From Gammaproteobacteria bacterium (GTDB taxonomy: Bacteria; Pseudomonadota; Gammaproteobacteria; Pseudomonadales; Pseudohongiellaceae), in contig JAQWPL010000033.1 in assembly GCA_029245395.1 (NCBI GenBank), positions 62,001 to 126,000 on the forward strand: 64,000 nucleotides of DNA, given 5' to 3'. The notes under the pieces were generated by a model. That model saw only the letters and a list, made by a program, of their open reading frames with translations. It ran no database searches and was not told where the DNA came from. Positions 9,573 to 18,636 of the stretch are shown piece after piece; the first letter of the stretch is position 1; every line of letters begins with the position of its first letter. The translations under genes were made by a program, and so were the position numbers.

Positions 9573-9923
9573 ATGAAGTTGAAAGCAACAGTCGCACTCG
9601 TAACCCTGTTCGCAACTTTTATCGCCGGATTTTCATCTACCGCAATTGCCGCCGGTGACGCAGCTCGCGGCCAGACATTTTATGCCACTTGCGGTGCCTG
9701 CCATGGCGCTAATGGCGAAGGTCTGGAAGCACTGGGCTCTCCAGCTCTGGCCGGTCAGGAAGAATGGTACGTTATTCGTCAATTACAGAATTTCAAAAGT
9801 GGCATTCGTGGTAAGGACCCCAGAGACACTTATGGCATGCAGATGGCGCCGATGGCGATGACCCTGCCAACTGACCAAGCCATGGAAGATGTCGCCGCTT
9901 ATATCAGCACTTTAGGTGACTAA
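9573..9923 (+). CDS. Small class I cytochrome c (c553/c5-like)
   Basis: The 116-residue product has a signal peptide cleaved near residue 27 and a single haem motif CGACH (C40, C43, H44). The methionine-rich segment MQMAPMAMTL near residues 90-99 can supply the axial ligand. Mature size (about 9 kDa) and the SPALAGQEEWYVIRQLQNFKSG block match small periplasmic electron carriers found with terminal oxidases. It would be matured by the nearby ccm system. It has its own promoter and terminator, so it is probably monocistronic. Confidence 0.9.
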   Translation: MKLKATVALVTLFATFIAGFSSTAIAAGDAARGQTFYATCGACHGANGEGLEALGSPALAGQEEWYVIRQLQNFKSGIRGKDPRDTYGMQMAPMAMTLPTDQAMEDVAAYISTLGD

Positions 9924-9944
9924 AGGCGACTAAGCATTACTTGT

Positions 9945-9977
9945 TTTAAAAAACCCGGCCTGGTGCCGGGTTTTTTT
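9945..9977 (+). terminator. Rho-independent terminator after the cytochrome c gene
   Basis: AAACCCGGC, a five-base loop, then GCCGGG and seven Ts. The A run on the other side makes it usable by the convergent recJ transcript as well. Confidence 0.9.
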
Positions 9978-10004
9978 GGTCTGCTGTTTATAGTTTTGAA
10001 ATGC

Positions 10005-11744
10005 TTAAACAGCCGTGTAGTCGATAATTTTGTCAACCATGAGTTGTGGACTGCACACACCGCGAAATTCATTCACTTCAAGGCGATAAACCAGCGAGAT
10101 GTCCTGTATTTTCTTCAGCAGTAATTCGGAGTCAACATAAAAAGCAATCGCATCCACCAGAACTGTCGGATCCGGTGATTCAAGCGTCAGTTTCAAGTGT
10201 TTTTCACCAACGACACGATGATTGATAACTTTAAAATCTCCACGGAAAACCGGCTCCGGAAATTGCTGCCCCCAGGGCCCTGCCTCTCTAATCAAACTGG
10301 CAAAGTCCATCGTTAAACAGTCGCCAACAAGTTCCCCGTCTGTCCACGTAACCTGATTCAAACAATCTGGTTCCATAGTATCAGCAAGCACTTTTTCAAA
10401 GGCATCAGTAAATGCTGTGAAATCATTTTCCCTGATAGCCAAACCAGCGGCCATGGCGTGACCACCGAAACGATGAAGCAATTCCGGATGCCGAGTTGCC
10501 AATGCATCCAGGGCATCCCGAATATGCAGGCCGGGTATGGAACGTGCGGAACCTTTGATCAGTTTAGAACTTTCTTCTTCCTCACCTGCTTCTGCAAAAA
10601 CAATACAAGGTCGGTGGAATTTATCCTTGATACGTGAAGCCAGGATCCCGACCACGCCCTGATGCCACTGAGTGTTATAAAGGCAGAGTCCGAGCCGGTC
10701 ATTGGCATCAAGATCCAGACCTTCCAGGGCCTTCATGGCCTGTACCTGCATGTCTTGTTCAACCTGCCTACGGTCCTTGTTAAATCCGTCCAACTGCATG
10801 GCCAGTTCTCTTGCAGTCGAAGGGTTGTCGGCAAGCAGACATTCGATGCCCAGCGACATATCATCCATCCTGCCCGCGGCATTCAGACGTGGCCCGGCTG
10901 CAAAACCCAGATCACTTGCTACAACCGAGTCGGCATTCCTGCCACCTACCTCCAGCAATGCACGGATTCCTGCCCTGCCCTTGCCGCTACGAATCACCGC
11001 TAAACCGTGTTTCACCAGACGCCGGTTATTCTGATCCAGGGGAACGACATCAGCGACTGTTCCCAACGCGACCAGATCCAGGAAGCCGGCCATATTCGGT
11101 TCACGAATATCATGGGCTTTAAACCAGCCATTTTCCCGCAGTGTCGCCCTGAGTGCTGACATCAAATAAAACACAACTCCAACCCCTGCCAGAGCCTTAC
11201 TGGGGAAATCACAATCCGGCTGGTTAGGATTCAGAATGCAACTGGCATCAGGCAAGGTATTTCCAGGGAGGTGATGATCGGTTACCAGCACTTCAATGCC
11301 AGATTCGTTGGCCTTGGTGATGCCTGCATGACTGGCAATACCGTTGTCCACGGTCACAATCAGATCAGGTGTCCTTTGTGTTGCCACTGCTACAATTTCC
11401 GGAGTTAAGCCGTAGCCATATTCAAACCTGTTAGGCACAAGATAACCGACCTCCCTATATCCCATAGCCTGAATGCATAACAGGAAAAGGGCGCAGCTGG
11501 TGGCACCGTCCGCATCAAAATCACCTACTACCAGAATCTTCTTGTTCTGTTGCATGAAATGGAACAGCAGGGCTGCAGCAGCATCGATATTTTTAAGCAG
11601 GGAGGGAGGATGTAACTCAGCCAGTTCCAGGCGCAGATCGGTAGTTGTGACCACCCCCCTGCTGGCGTAGATTTTTTTCAGGATTGGATGCATGTCAAGG
11701 TCCAGCCTGGATTCAGTGGCAGACTGTCGTTCCTGGATATCCAT
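10005..11744 (-). CDS. recJ: Single-stranded-DNA-specific exonuclease RecJ
   Basis: The 579-residue product has the DHH-phosphoesterase motifs: VVGDFDADGATS near residue 76, VTVDNG near 132 and VTDHHLPG near 157. The DHHA1 region with RFGGHAMAAGLAI is near residue 425, and an OB-fold C-terminal domain follows. RecJ degrades single-stranded DNA 5' to 3' in recombination and mismatch repair. Length equals the usual 570-580 residues. It is transcribed after the acyl-CoA ligase gene with a 21-bp gap and converges on the cytochrome gene. Confidence 0.95.
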   Translation of the reverse strand: MDIQERQSATESRLDLDMHPILKKIYASRGVVTTTDLRLELAELHPPSLLKNIDAAAALLFHFMQQNKKILVVGDFDADGATSCALFLLCIQAMGYREVGYLVPNRFEYGYGLTPEIVAVATQRTPDLIVTVDNGIASHAGITKANESGIEVLVTDHHLPGNTLPDASCILNPNQPDCDFPSKALAGVGVVFYLMSALRATLRENGWFKAHDIREPNMAGFLDLVALGTVADVVPLDQNNRRLVKHGLAVIRSGKGRAGIRALLEVGGRNADSVVASDLGFAAGPRLNAAGRMDDMSLGIECLLADNPSTARELAMQLDGFNKDRRQVEQDMQVQAMKALEGLDLDANDRLGLCLYNTQWHQGVVGILASRIKDKFHRPCIVFAEAGEEEESSKLIKGSARSIPGLHIRDALDALATRHPELLHRFGGHAMAAGLAIRENDFTAFTDAFEKVLADTMEPDCLNQVTWTDGELVGDCLTMDFASLIREAGPWGQQFPEPVFRGDFKVINHRVVGEKHLKLTLESPDPTVLVDAIAFYVDSELLLKKIQDISLVYRLEVNEFRGVCSPQLMVDKIIDYTAV

Positions 11745-11765
11745 GACTAGTTAGAGCTTGCCAAA

Positions 11766-13451
11766 TCAGACCGCCTGGTCATCTCGCAATTGGCGTCTGA
11801 GAATCTTACCCACATTGGCGCGAGGCAGTGTTGCGCGAAATTCCACCTTGGAAGGCACCTTATATCCAGCTAATCCCTGCCTGCAAAACGCAATGACCTC
11901 ATCTACGCTCAATTCCGGATTGTCAGAAATAACAAAGAGCTTTACCTGTTCACCTTCTGAATCACCCTCTCTGGGTATGCCAATTACAGCGGCTTCCCGT
12001 ATATCAGGATGTTTAAGGATATGGTCTTCGATTTCAGCCGGGTAAACATTGAATCCTGATACAAGAATAAGATCCTTGATACGGTCGACGATGGTGAGAT
12101 TACCTTCCTCGTCTAGCATGCCAATATCCCCGGTATGGAGCCAGCCATCTTCTCCCAATACTTCTCGTGTTTCTTCCGGTCGATTCCAGTAACCCATCAT
12201 CACCTGAGGTCCGCGAACCAGAACTTCTCCCTCTTCCCCGTGTGGTACAGGGTCTCCTTTATCGTTCAACACTTTCAATTCAGTCCATAAAGTGGGCTTG
12301 CCGATTTTTTCTTCGTGATAATCATCAATGGTGCTGCTGGCAACCAGGGGAGATGTTTCTGTCAGACCATAGCCTTCCAGAATGCGGCAACCAGTCAGTT
12401 TTTCCCAACGCCTTGCTGTTGATACAGACAGTGCCATGCCACCTGCGGTACATAAGGTTAACCGGGAGAAATCCAGTTGCTGGAATTTTGGATGCTTGCA
12501 CAACATTTGGAAGAGCGTGCTCACACCGATGAATCCTCCCAACTTAACCCTGGAAATCGCCCTGACTACTTTGTCCGTATTACGCGGATCCGGTATCAAA
12601 ATGCCGTGGTATCCCCTATAAAGGGAATACAGGAAATTCAGGGTAAAGGCATAGATATGGTAGAACGGTAATGGTGCTGCAAAAACTTCCCCTGGGTCGG
12701 GATTATGCCCATCAATGACATGGTCAATCTGTAGCATATTGGCGATCAGATTGTCGTGAGAAAGCATGGCGCCCTTGGCAACACCAGTAGTACCTCCAGT
12801 GTATTGCACCACACCAAGCACAGGGGATTCATGGGTTTGAAAAGCTGCCGGATTTAATTCTGCCAGGTTATGTACTCTTAAGTGACGTTTCCAACTTTCC
12901 ACGACATCTCTCAGTTCCACTTTGGCAGCAAAACGGATGGTTTTATGTTTTCTCCTTTTCAGAAACCGCTTGAGATTATAGGCCCATCTGGCTGACCAGT
13001 GATGTAAGTCCGCCGCGCCTGTTACAACAACTTTATCTATGGCTGTTCCAGGAAGAATTCTGGAAATAACAGGCAGGACATCTTCAAGTACTACTAGCGC
13101 CCTGGCACCGGAATCCCGCAATTGATGCTCGGTTTCACCTGCTGTATACAAAGGGTTGATATTGACGATAACCATACCTGCCTTGATCACGCCCAGCGCA
13201 ACAACCGGATACTGAAGCAGATTAGGCAACTGAATTGCCACCCGATCACCGGGTTCAAGTGTAGATTCCCGAAGTAGCCAGGCGGCAAATTGGTCACTGA
13301 GCCTGTCCAGTTTCTTAAAACTAAGATGAGCTCCCTCACAGCTGAAGGCGGTCAGGTCAGCATATTTTTTACAGGCTTCACCGATGATATCCCGCAGCGA
13401 GCCGCAAACCGGCAAAGCAGGCACGGCTTGAAAATTGTCAAGGCTGTCCAT
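11766..13451 (-). CDS. Long-chain fatty-acid--CoA ligase (FadD-like)
   Basis: The 561-residue AMP-forming enzyme carries the P-loop-like motif YTGGTTGVAKGA near residue 215, GYGLTETSP near 360, the hinge DRIKDLILVSGFNVYPAEIE near 455 and the catalytic lysine in NVGKILRR near the C-terminus. These define acyl-CoA synthetases, and the length fits FadD. It activates fatty acids on the cytoplasmic face of the membrane. Substrate chain length cannot be fixed from sequence alone. Confidence 0.9.
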   Translation of the reverse strand: MDSLDNFQAVPALPVCGSLRDIIGEACKKYADLTAFSCEGAHLSFKKLDRLSDQFAAWLLRESTLEPGDRVAIQLPNLLQYPVVALGVIKAGMVIVNINPLYTAGETEHQLRDSGARALVVLEDVLPVISRILPGTAIDKVVVTGAADLHHWSARWAYNLKRFLKRRKHKTIRFAAKVELRDVVESWKRHLRVHNLAELNPAAFQTHESPVLGVVQYTGGTTGVAKGAMLSHDNLIANMLQIDHVIDGHNPDPGEVFAAPLPFYHIYAFTLNFLYSLYRGYHGILIPDPRNTDKVVRAISRVKLGGFIGVSTLFQMLCKHPKFQQLDFSRLTLCTAGGMALSVSTARRWEKLTGCRILEGYGLTETSPLVASSTIDDYHEEKIGKPTLWTELKVLNDKGDPVPHGEEGEVLVRGPQVMMGYWNRPEETREVLGEDGWLHTGDIGMLDEEGNLTIVDRIKDLILVSGFNVYPAEIEDHILKHPDIREAAVIGIPREGDSEGEQVKLFVISDNPELSVDEVIAFCRQGLAGYKVPSKVEFRATLPRANVGKILRRQLRDDQAV

Positions 13452-13569
13452 ATGTTAAGTCTTGGGTGTGTTATCTATTACCTGCAGGAATCATTCAAAA
13501 AACTGTTAACGGGGTTCATTTGGCTTTCAATAACACTGAATAAAAAGTGTTATATCGACATCTACCAAC

Positions 13570-13597
13570 GGAACTAAAACCCCTGAAATCGGCCTAA
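13570..13597 (+). promoter_or_regulatory. Candidate sigma-E-type promoter of the HtrA protease gene
   Basis: GGAACTA (-35), a 16-bp spacer counted from GAACTA, and CCTAA (-10) match the spacing and most bases of RpoE/AlgU promoters such as E. coli rpoH P3 (GAACTT-N16-TCTGA). It lies about 50 bp before the start of an htrA-family gene, a classic sigma-E target. No sigma-70 box of similar quality is seen there. Confidence 0.5.
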
Positions 13598-13648
13598 TTA
13601 AATAAGTATACGGCTGGAATTATTCTTATTCTTATCACAGGTTAGACT

Positions 13649-14722
13649 ATGAAACTGAAAAAAGGAATTATCGTTGTACTTTTCTTTGCATGGGGGATTG
13701 TATCATTACTACTCCCTGCTTTAACTGCTTCATCTGCTGAATACCTCACATTTCAGACTGAAGATGAAGCTAACACCATTGAGATATTCAAGGCGGCAAG
13801 CCCTGCTGTGGTCTATGTGACCAATAATGCCTATCGCAGAACAGGCATGTTTTCATTGAATGTCCAGGAAATCCCACAAGGTACTGGCACAGGTTTTATC
13901 TGGAATGAAGAAGGCCTGATCGTTACCAATGATCATGTTATTAGCAATGCAGATCGTGTCACTATTACTTTGCAGGATCAAAGTACTTGGGAAGCCGTGG
14001 TAATTGGCCAGGCTCCTGACAAAGACCTTGCTCTACTTAAAATTGATGCGCCGAAGGACTTACTCAATCCACTTCCTCTCGGAGATTCCAGCATGCTGGA
14101 AGTCGGTAGAAAAGTACTGGCCATTGGCAATCCTTTTGGACTGGATACCACACTCACTGTTGGGGTGGTAAGCGCTCTGGGTAGGGAGATCAATTCAATG
14201 ACCAATCGCACGATCCGGGATGTCATTCAAACAGATGCGGCTATCAACCCCGGAAATTCCGGCGGCCCCTTACTGAATTCCCTTGGTCAGTTGATTGGTG
14301 TGAATTCACAGACTATCAATCCCAATACCGGCTCGGGTATCGGTTTTTCCATCCCTGTGAATACAGTGAAAAAAATCGTGCCTCAGTTACTGGAATATGG
14401 CCAAGAAGTCAGACCTAAGCTTGGTATTAATTCTATGACTGATAATTGGGCACGCCAGCGTGGTATTCAGGGATTGCCTATTTTCGAGGTAATCGAAGGT
14501 CAGCCAGCAGCGAACGCAGGATTAATTGGTTTTCGCCAAAATCAGCGCGGTGATATTTTTCTTGGCGATATCATTCTCGAAGTAGATGGACTCAAAGTCA
14601 GTACATATGATGACTTGCTCAATGTACTTGAACAACACCAACCTGGTGAGACGATTAAGGTAATCACCCTGCGAAACCACGACACACTGGAGTTTGACGT
14701 AGAACTTGCGCCACCTGGTTAA
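13649..14722 (+). CDS. Periplasmic serine protease, HtrA/DegS-like, one PDZ domain
   Basis: The 357-residue product has an N-terminal hydrophobic segment (about 6-27) that is either a membrane anchor or a signal peptide. A trypsin-like domain follows with catalytic H96 (TNDHV), D126 (DKDLALL) and S204 (GNSGGP), and then one PDZ domain (about 255-350). The size and single PDZ fit DegS/AlgW better than DegP/MucD, which have two. DegS-type proteins sense misfolded porins and start the sigma-E cascade by cutting the anti-sigma factor. A sigma-E-like promoter in front would make a feedback loop, though DegQ-type quality control remains possible. Confidence 0.88.
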   Translation: MKLKKGIIVVLFFAWGIVSLLLPALTASSAEYLTFQTEDEANTIEIFKAASPAVVYVTNNAYRRTGMFSLNVQEIPQGTGTGFIWNEEGLIVTNDHVISNADRVTITLQDQSTWEAVVIGQAPDKDLALLKIDAPKDLLNPLPLGDSSMLEVGRKVLAIGNPFGLDTTLTVGVVSALGREINSMTNRTIRDVIQTDAAINPGNSGGPLLNSLGQLIGVNSQTINPNTGSGIGFSIPVNTVKKIVPQLLEYGQEVRPKLGINSMTDNWARQRGIQGLPIFEVIEGQPAANAGLIGFRQNQRGDIFLGDIILEVDGLKVSTYDDLLNVLEQHQPGETIKVITLRNHDTLEFDVELAPPG

Positions 14723-14755
14723 ATAACCAGAAGCACTATTGCTGGAATTGAAAAC

Positions 14756-16144
14756 CTAAAGTGTCTTGCTGATTAGTTCTGTTACGGCGTCAAGTTCTGC
14801 AGGTAATACCGTGAAACGTTCTTCACGCTCCAGTAAGTCTCCAAGGTGCTCGGGCAAAGCTGGCGTTTCCAGGCCTGCTCTTTCAATTGCCTCTGCAAAC
14901 TTCGCCGGATGCGCTGTGGCAAGACAAATCACAGGATTTTTACTACCAGCACAACATTCTCTTGCCGCTTCAACTCCAGTCGCTGAATGAGGATCGAGCA
15001 AGTATCGGTATTCCTCATACACCTCTTTGATAATAGCGCAGGTGGCATCGTCATCAACCCGGCAGCTGTCAAACACTCGTTTCGCCCGGTTCCATTCCGT
15101 CTCACTCACCTGCTGAGCATTGTTATTGAGATTGGACACAAAGGATTCTACCCGGCTGCTGTCACCTTCAAACAAGTCAAACAGAAAGCGTTCGAAATTG
15201 CTGGACACCATGATGTCCATACTCGGTGACAGACTGGGTTCCAAAGTACCCAGGCTGTACGAGTTATTACTGATGAAGCGATGCAGGATGTCATTTTGAT
15301 TGGTAGCGATAATCAGGCGATCAACAGGCAAGCCCATTTTCTTTGCCAGATACCCGGCATAGATATCACCGAAATTACCTGTCGGAACAGAAAACGAAAC
15401 AGCTTCATGGTTGTCGATGAAATTCAGCCCGGCATAAAAGTAATACACGATCTGAGCCATGATGCGCGAAAAGTTGATGGAGTTCACGGCAACCAACTGA
15501 TAACCCTCAGGCAGGAAACTTTGATCCGCAAAGGCCTTTTTTACAATATTCTGGCAATCATCAAAATTACCTTCAATGGCGAGGCTGTTGGCGTTATCAC
15601 CAGGCACAGTAGTCATTTGTCGTCTCTGCACTTCTGAAACCCTGTTGTGGGGATACAGAATATACATATCTACAAATTTACAATGGCGACAGCCTTCCAG
15701 TGCAGCAGAGCCTGTATCACCGGAAGTGGCACCCAGTATCGCCACATGTTGCTGGCGACGCTTCAAAAAGTAATCGAGCAACTTGCCAAGCAGTTGCAGG
15801 GCAAAATCCTTGAACGCCAGAGTAGGTCCGTGAAAAAGCTCCAGCACATATTCATTGTCACCCAGTGCATGTAGAGGAGCGACATCCGGATGAGAAAACA
15901 CAGGATACGTTTCATTAATAATGTCGCGCAGGTCTTCCTCTGGCATGGAATCACCCACGTAGAGTCGCAGAATTTCAAAAGCCAGTTCTGCATAGGACAG
16001 GTTCTTCCAGGCAAGCAATTGCTCATGATCAATTTTGGGCACTGATTCAGGAATGAAAAGACCGCCATCCGGGGCCAGTCCTGTCAACAGGACATCCTCG
16101 AACGACTGTGCTGGCGTGTTACCGCGTGTGCTGATGTATTTCAC
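14756..16144 (-). CDS. thrC: Threonine synthase
   Basis: The 462-residue product starts MKYISTRGN as in gammaproteobacterial ThrC and carries the PLP-binding lysine K112 in PTLAFKDFALQ, the SVPTGNFGDIYAGY loop near residue 244 and the GATSGDTGSAALEG phosphate loop near 140. It converts O-phosphohomoserine to threonine. It follows hom on the same strand with a 113-bp gap that contains a hairpin repeat, so the two are probably one operon. Confidence 0.95.
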   Translation of the reverse strand: MKYISTRGNTPAQSFEDVLLTGLAPDGGLFIPESVPKIDHEQLLAWKNLSYAELAFEILRLYVGDSMPEEDLRDIINETYPVFSHPDVAPLHALGDNEYVLELFHGPTLAFKDFALQLLGKLLDYFLKRRQQHVAILGATSGDTGSAALEGCRHCKFVDMYILYPHNRVSEVQRRQMTTVPGDNANSLAIEGNFDDCQNIVKKAFADQSFLPEGYQLVAVNSINFSRIMAQIVYYFYAGLNFIDNHEAVSFSVPTGNFGDIYAGYLAKKMGLPVDRLIIATNQNDILHRFISNNSYSLGTLEPSLSPSMDIMVSSNFERFLFDLFEGDSSRVESFVSNLNNNAQQVSETEWNRAKRVFDSCRVDDDATCAIIKEVYEEYRYLLDPHSATGVEAARECCAGSKNPVICLATAHPAKFAEAIERAGLETPALPEHLGDLLEREERFTVLPAELDAVTELISKTL

Positions 16145-16190
16145 TTTGCTTCTCTTTATTTATTTGCTTCTTTGTTTCTTTATATTTTCT

Positions 16191-16226
16191 TGTAATGCGC
16201 AAATTGCCCTGCGTCCCTACATTATG
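16191..16226. repeat. Dispersed GTAGGG hairpin repeat, copy 1 (hom-thrC gap)
   Basis: TAATGCGCA / TGCGTCCCTACATTA forms an imperfect hairpin. Read on the minus strand it begins GTAGGGACGCA. Related copies are at 41311-41339 and 53573-53610. It sits between hom and thrC and may affect how much thrC message is made. Confidence 0.5.
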
Positions 16227-16257
16227 CTTGTATCAAATAGCCCCTGGCTTTAGATCC

Positions 16258-17565
16258 TTACAGTTTGTCCATACGAATACGGGAAACCTTGCCGCCGACT
16301 GCATCCAGTTCTTCTATTTTCACTATTGCCTCATTCATTACTGCTTCTTTGATTTCGTGAGTGAGAATAATCACCGACAACACCTGATCAGTATCATGAT
16401 GATGGGGCTCTTTCTGGATAACCGCTTCGATATTAATACCAAAATCGCCGAGAATTTCTGTGATGTCTGCCAGAACACCTGCCTTATCCTGGGCTGAAAT
16501 CCTTAAATAGTAGCCGCTTTCTATTTCCGTAATTGGTAACACTGGCTTGTCAGAAAGACTGTCAGTCTGGAATCCCAAAGCAGGCACGCTGCTTTCTGGG
16601 CAATTAAACACTCTTGCCACGTCAATAACATCGGCGATTACGGCAGAGGCTGTTGGCAGTGCACCCGCACCAGGACCATAGTACATAGTCGATCCAACAG
16701 CATTACCCTGCACCATGACGGCGTTCATTACGCCGTTGACACTGGCAATCAGTTTATCTTTCGAAACCAGGGTTGGGTGCACGCGTAGCTCAATACCCTG
16801 TTCAGATTGACGTGCAATACCGAGATGTTTAATCCGATAACCAAGCTCCTCGGAGTAGTGAATATCTTCTATGGTGATATCACCGATGCCTTCTGTATAG
16901 GCCTTGTCAAACTGCAGCGGTATGCCAAAAGCAATGGACGCCAGAATGGTGAGCTTGTGGGCAGCATCAATACCTTCCACATCGAAAGAAGGATCCGCTT
17001 CTGCATAGCCCAGCTCCTGGGCCTGTTTAAGCACAGCGGAAAATTCACTGCCTTTTTCCTGCATTTCGGTGAGGATGAAATTGCCAGTACCATTAATGAT
17101 GCCAGCCAGCCATTGCAGTTGATTAGCTGCCAGCCCTTCTCGAATTGCTTTGATAATGGGGATGCCGCCGGCAACCGCTGCCTCATAGGCCACTACTACA
17201 TTGTTCTTTTTGGCAGCCGCAAAGATTTCATTGCCATGTACAGCAATAAGCGCCTTGTTGGCTGTCACCACATGCTTACCATTACTGATAGCCTTGAGAA
17301 CCAACTCTTTGGCTAACTCTTCGCCACCGATTAATTCAAGAACAATATCGATATCAGGGTCATCAGCCACAGCAAAAACATCCTGGCTGACCCTGACTTC
17401 TCCAACCTCCTGGTGGGCTTTAATGCGGCGAGTTCCAATATGAGACACAACCAGGTCACATCCCGCACGTCGGGCGATTTCCTTTGCGTTCTCAACCAGC
17501 ACGGTATAACTGCCATAACCGACAGTACCCAGACCGCATATTCCGATTTGAAGTGACGAATTCAA
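16258..17565 (-). CDS. hom: Homoserine dehydrogenase
   Basis: The 435-residue product has an N-terminal NAD(P)-binding fold with GLGTVG (11-16), the catalytic homoserine dehydrogenase domain with YEAAVAGGIPIIK near residue 127 and GIINGTGNFIL near 155, and a C-terminal ACT domain (about 350-430) that usually senses threonine. It reduces aspartate semialdehyde to homoserine. It is upstream of thrC, so the pair makes threonine. A cluster of palindromes lies just before its start. Confidence 0.95.
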   Translation of the reverse strand: MNSSLQIGICGLGTVGYGSYTVLVENAKEIARRAGCDLVVSHIGTRRIKAHQEVGEVRVSQDVFAVADDPDIDIVLELIGGEELAKELVLKAISNGKHVVTANKALIAVHGNEIFAAAKKNNVVVAYEAAVAGGIPIIKAIREGLAANQLQWLAGIINGTGNFILTEMQEKGSEFSAVLKQAQELGYAEADPSFDVEGIDAAHKLTILASIAFGIPLQFDKAYTEGIGDITIEDIHYSEELGYRIKHLGIARQSEQGIELRVHPTLVSKDKLIASVNGVMNAVMVQGNAVGSTMYYGPGAGALPTASAVIADVIDVARVFNCPESSVPALGFQTDSLSDKPVLPITEIESGYYLRISAQDKAGVLADITEILGDFGINIEAVIQKEPHHHDTDQVLSVIILTHEIKEAVMNEAIVKIEELDAVGGKVSRIRMDKL

Positions 17566-17613
17566 AATTGGTGCTCCATAATAGGATTGATTATACGTAA
17601 TAATCAGTCACTA

Positions 17614-17665
17614 CGACTGTTAAGACTATAGTTAAAACTATAGCAACTATAGATAAGAACAGTCG
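17614..17665. promoter_or_regulatory. Nested palindrome cluster upstream of hom
   Basis: An outer inverted repeat CGACTGTT / AACAGTCG (17614-17621 and 17658-17665) encloses a palindrome CTATAGTT-AA-AACTATAG (17626-17643) and a third AACTATAG half-site (17645-17652). The arrangement looks like a multi-site operator for the hom-thrC operon. No regulator is identified. Confidence 0.4.
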
Positions 17666-17691
17666 TTAAAACTGCTGTTTTAAGGGTGTAA

Positions 17692-17713
17692 AGGACACAC
17701 GGTTGTGCGTCCT
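17692..17713 (-). terminator. Hairpin after dsbC, possible weak terminator
   Basis: On the minus strand AGGACGCAC-AACC-GTGTGTCCT gives a nine-pair stem (one G-U), starting 9 bp past the dsbC stop codon. Only three Ts follow, so termination is uncertain. Confidence 0.4.
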
Positions 17714-17721
17714 AACAGATT

Positions 17722-18486
17722 TTATTGCGCCGTACCCAGTAGATACCCGGCCAGCGTGTCTGCTGGGACATACCCTGGAAGAATAGTGCCGTCTTCCAGG
17801 ACCAGGGCCGGCGTTCCCGTCACTCCGACTTCACGACCAAGTTGATAGTGATCGGCAATAGGATTGTCGCATTCGACTTCCGGGATGGTGCCACCTCGAG
17901 TTGAACTGGTAAACATGGCATTGGGATCATCGGCGCACCAGGCAGATATCATTTTGTGATGAGTTTCCGTATCAAGTCCGGTACGCGGATAACCAAGATA
18001 GCGTACAGCAATACCCAACTCATTCAGCCTGCTCATTTCTCCGTGTAGCTGGCGACAATAGGGGCAATCCACATCAGTAAATACTGTGACCGTGGCCTTG
18101 CGTCCATCTTCCGGTTCAAAAATGATCATTTCGCTTTCCGGTACTGCAGCAATTTTATCGGCGCGTATCACATTACGTTTTAGTTCACCAAGATTCACAA
18201 GCCCTTCCGGCATTGCCTCATACAGGTCGCCAGGAATAAAAAATCGGGCATCTTCAGAAGCAAACAGAGTTTGACCATTGGACATGGTAATTTCATATAA
18301 ACCAGACACAGGGCTTGCTGTGATATCCGTAACCTGCATGTTTGGCTGAGTCGCTTCTATAACTGCACGAATGGAGGCAATAGGATCCTCATCTGAAGAT
18401 TGTGCAATCAGGTTTTGGAAAAAAAATGACGTGCAGAGCAACAGGAATGCAGAACAAACAATGCTTTTACGTTTAATAAATGTCAT
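17722..18486 (-). CDS. dsbC: Thiol:disulfide isomerase DsbC
   Basis: The 254-residue product has a signal peptide (about 1-29), an N-terminal dimerisation domain with the ITASPVSGLYEI pattern, and a thioredoxin domain with CPYC (C141, C144) and the cis-proline loop GVTGTPALVLEDG. DsbC corrects wrong disulfides in the periplasm. I chose ATG 18486 because GGGAG sits seven bases ahead; the earlier in-frame start would put the Shine-Dalgarno inside the gene. In Pseudomonas, dsbC lies between xerD and hom; xerD is absent here. Confidence 0.92.
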   Translation of the reverse strand: MTFIKRKSIVCSAFLLLCTSFFFQNLIAQSSDEDPIASIRAVIEATQPNMQVTDITASPVSGLYEITMSNGQTLFASEDARFFIPGDLYEAMPEGLVNLGELKRNVIRADKIAAVPESEMIIFEPEDGRKATVTVFTDVDCPYCRQLHGEMSRLNELGIAVRYLGYPRTGLDTETHHKMISAWCADDPNAMFTSSTRGGTIPEVECDNPIADHYQLGREVGVTGTPALVLEDGTILPGYVPADTLAGYLLGTAQ

Positions 18487-18590
18487 TTGCTTCTCCCGTT
18501 CCATAGCTATTACAGAGTTATGCAGAGTTAAGTCGTTAAATAAAAATTACCTATCTTTAGCTACTAAATAGCTGTTAATAGGAAGACCTT

Positions 18591-18615
18591 TTCCATGAAA
18601 CTTCATTTCATGGAA
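18591..18615. other. Strong hairpin at the 3' end of the rplS transcript
   Basis: TTCCATGAAA and TTTCATGGAA form a perfect ten-base-pair stem with a five-base loop, 21 bp past the rplS stop codon. No T run follows on either strand, so it is more likely an mRNA-stabilising or Rho-assisted 3' end than an intrinsic terminator. Confidence 0.5.
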
Positions 18616-18636
18616 GAAAGCAATATTCAGGGTTGC

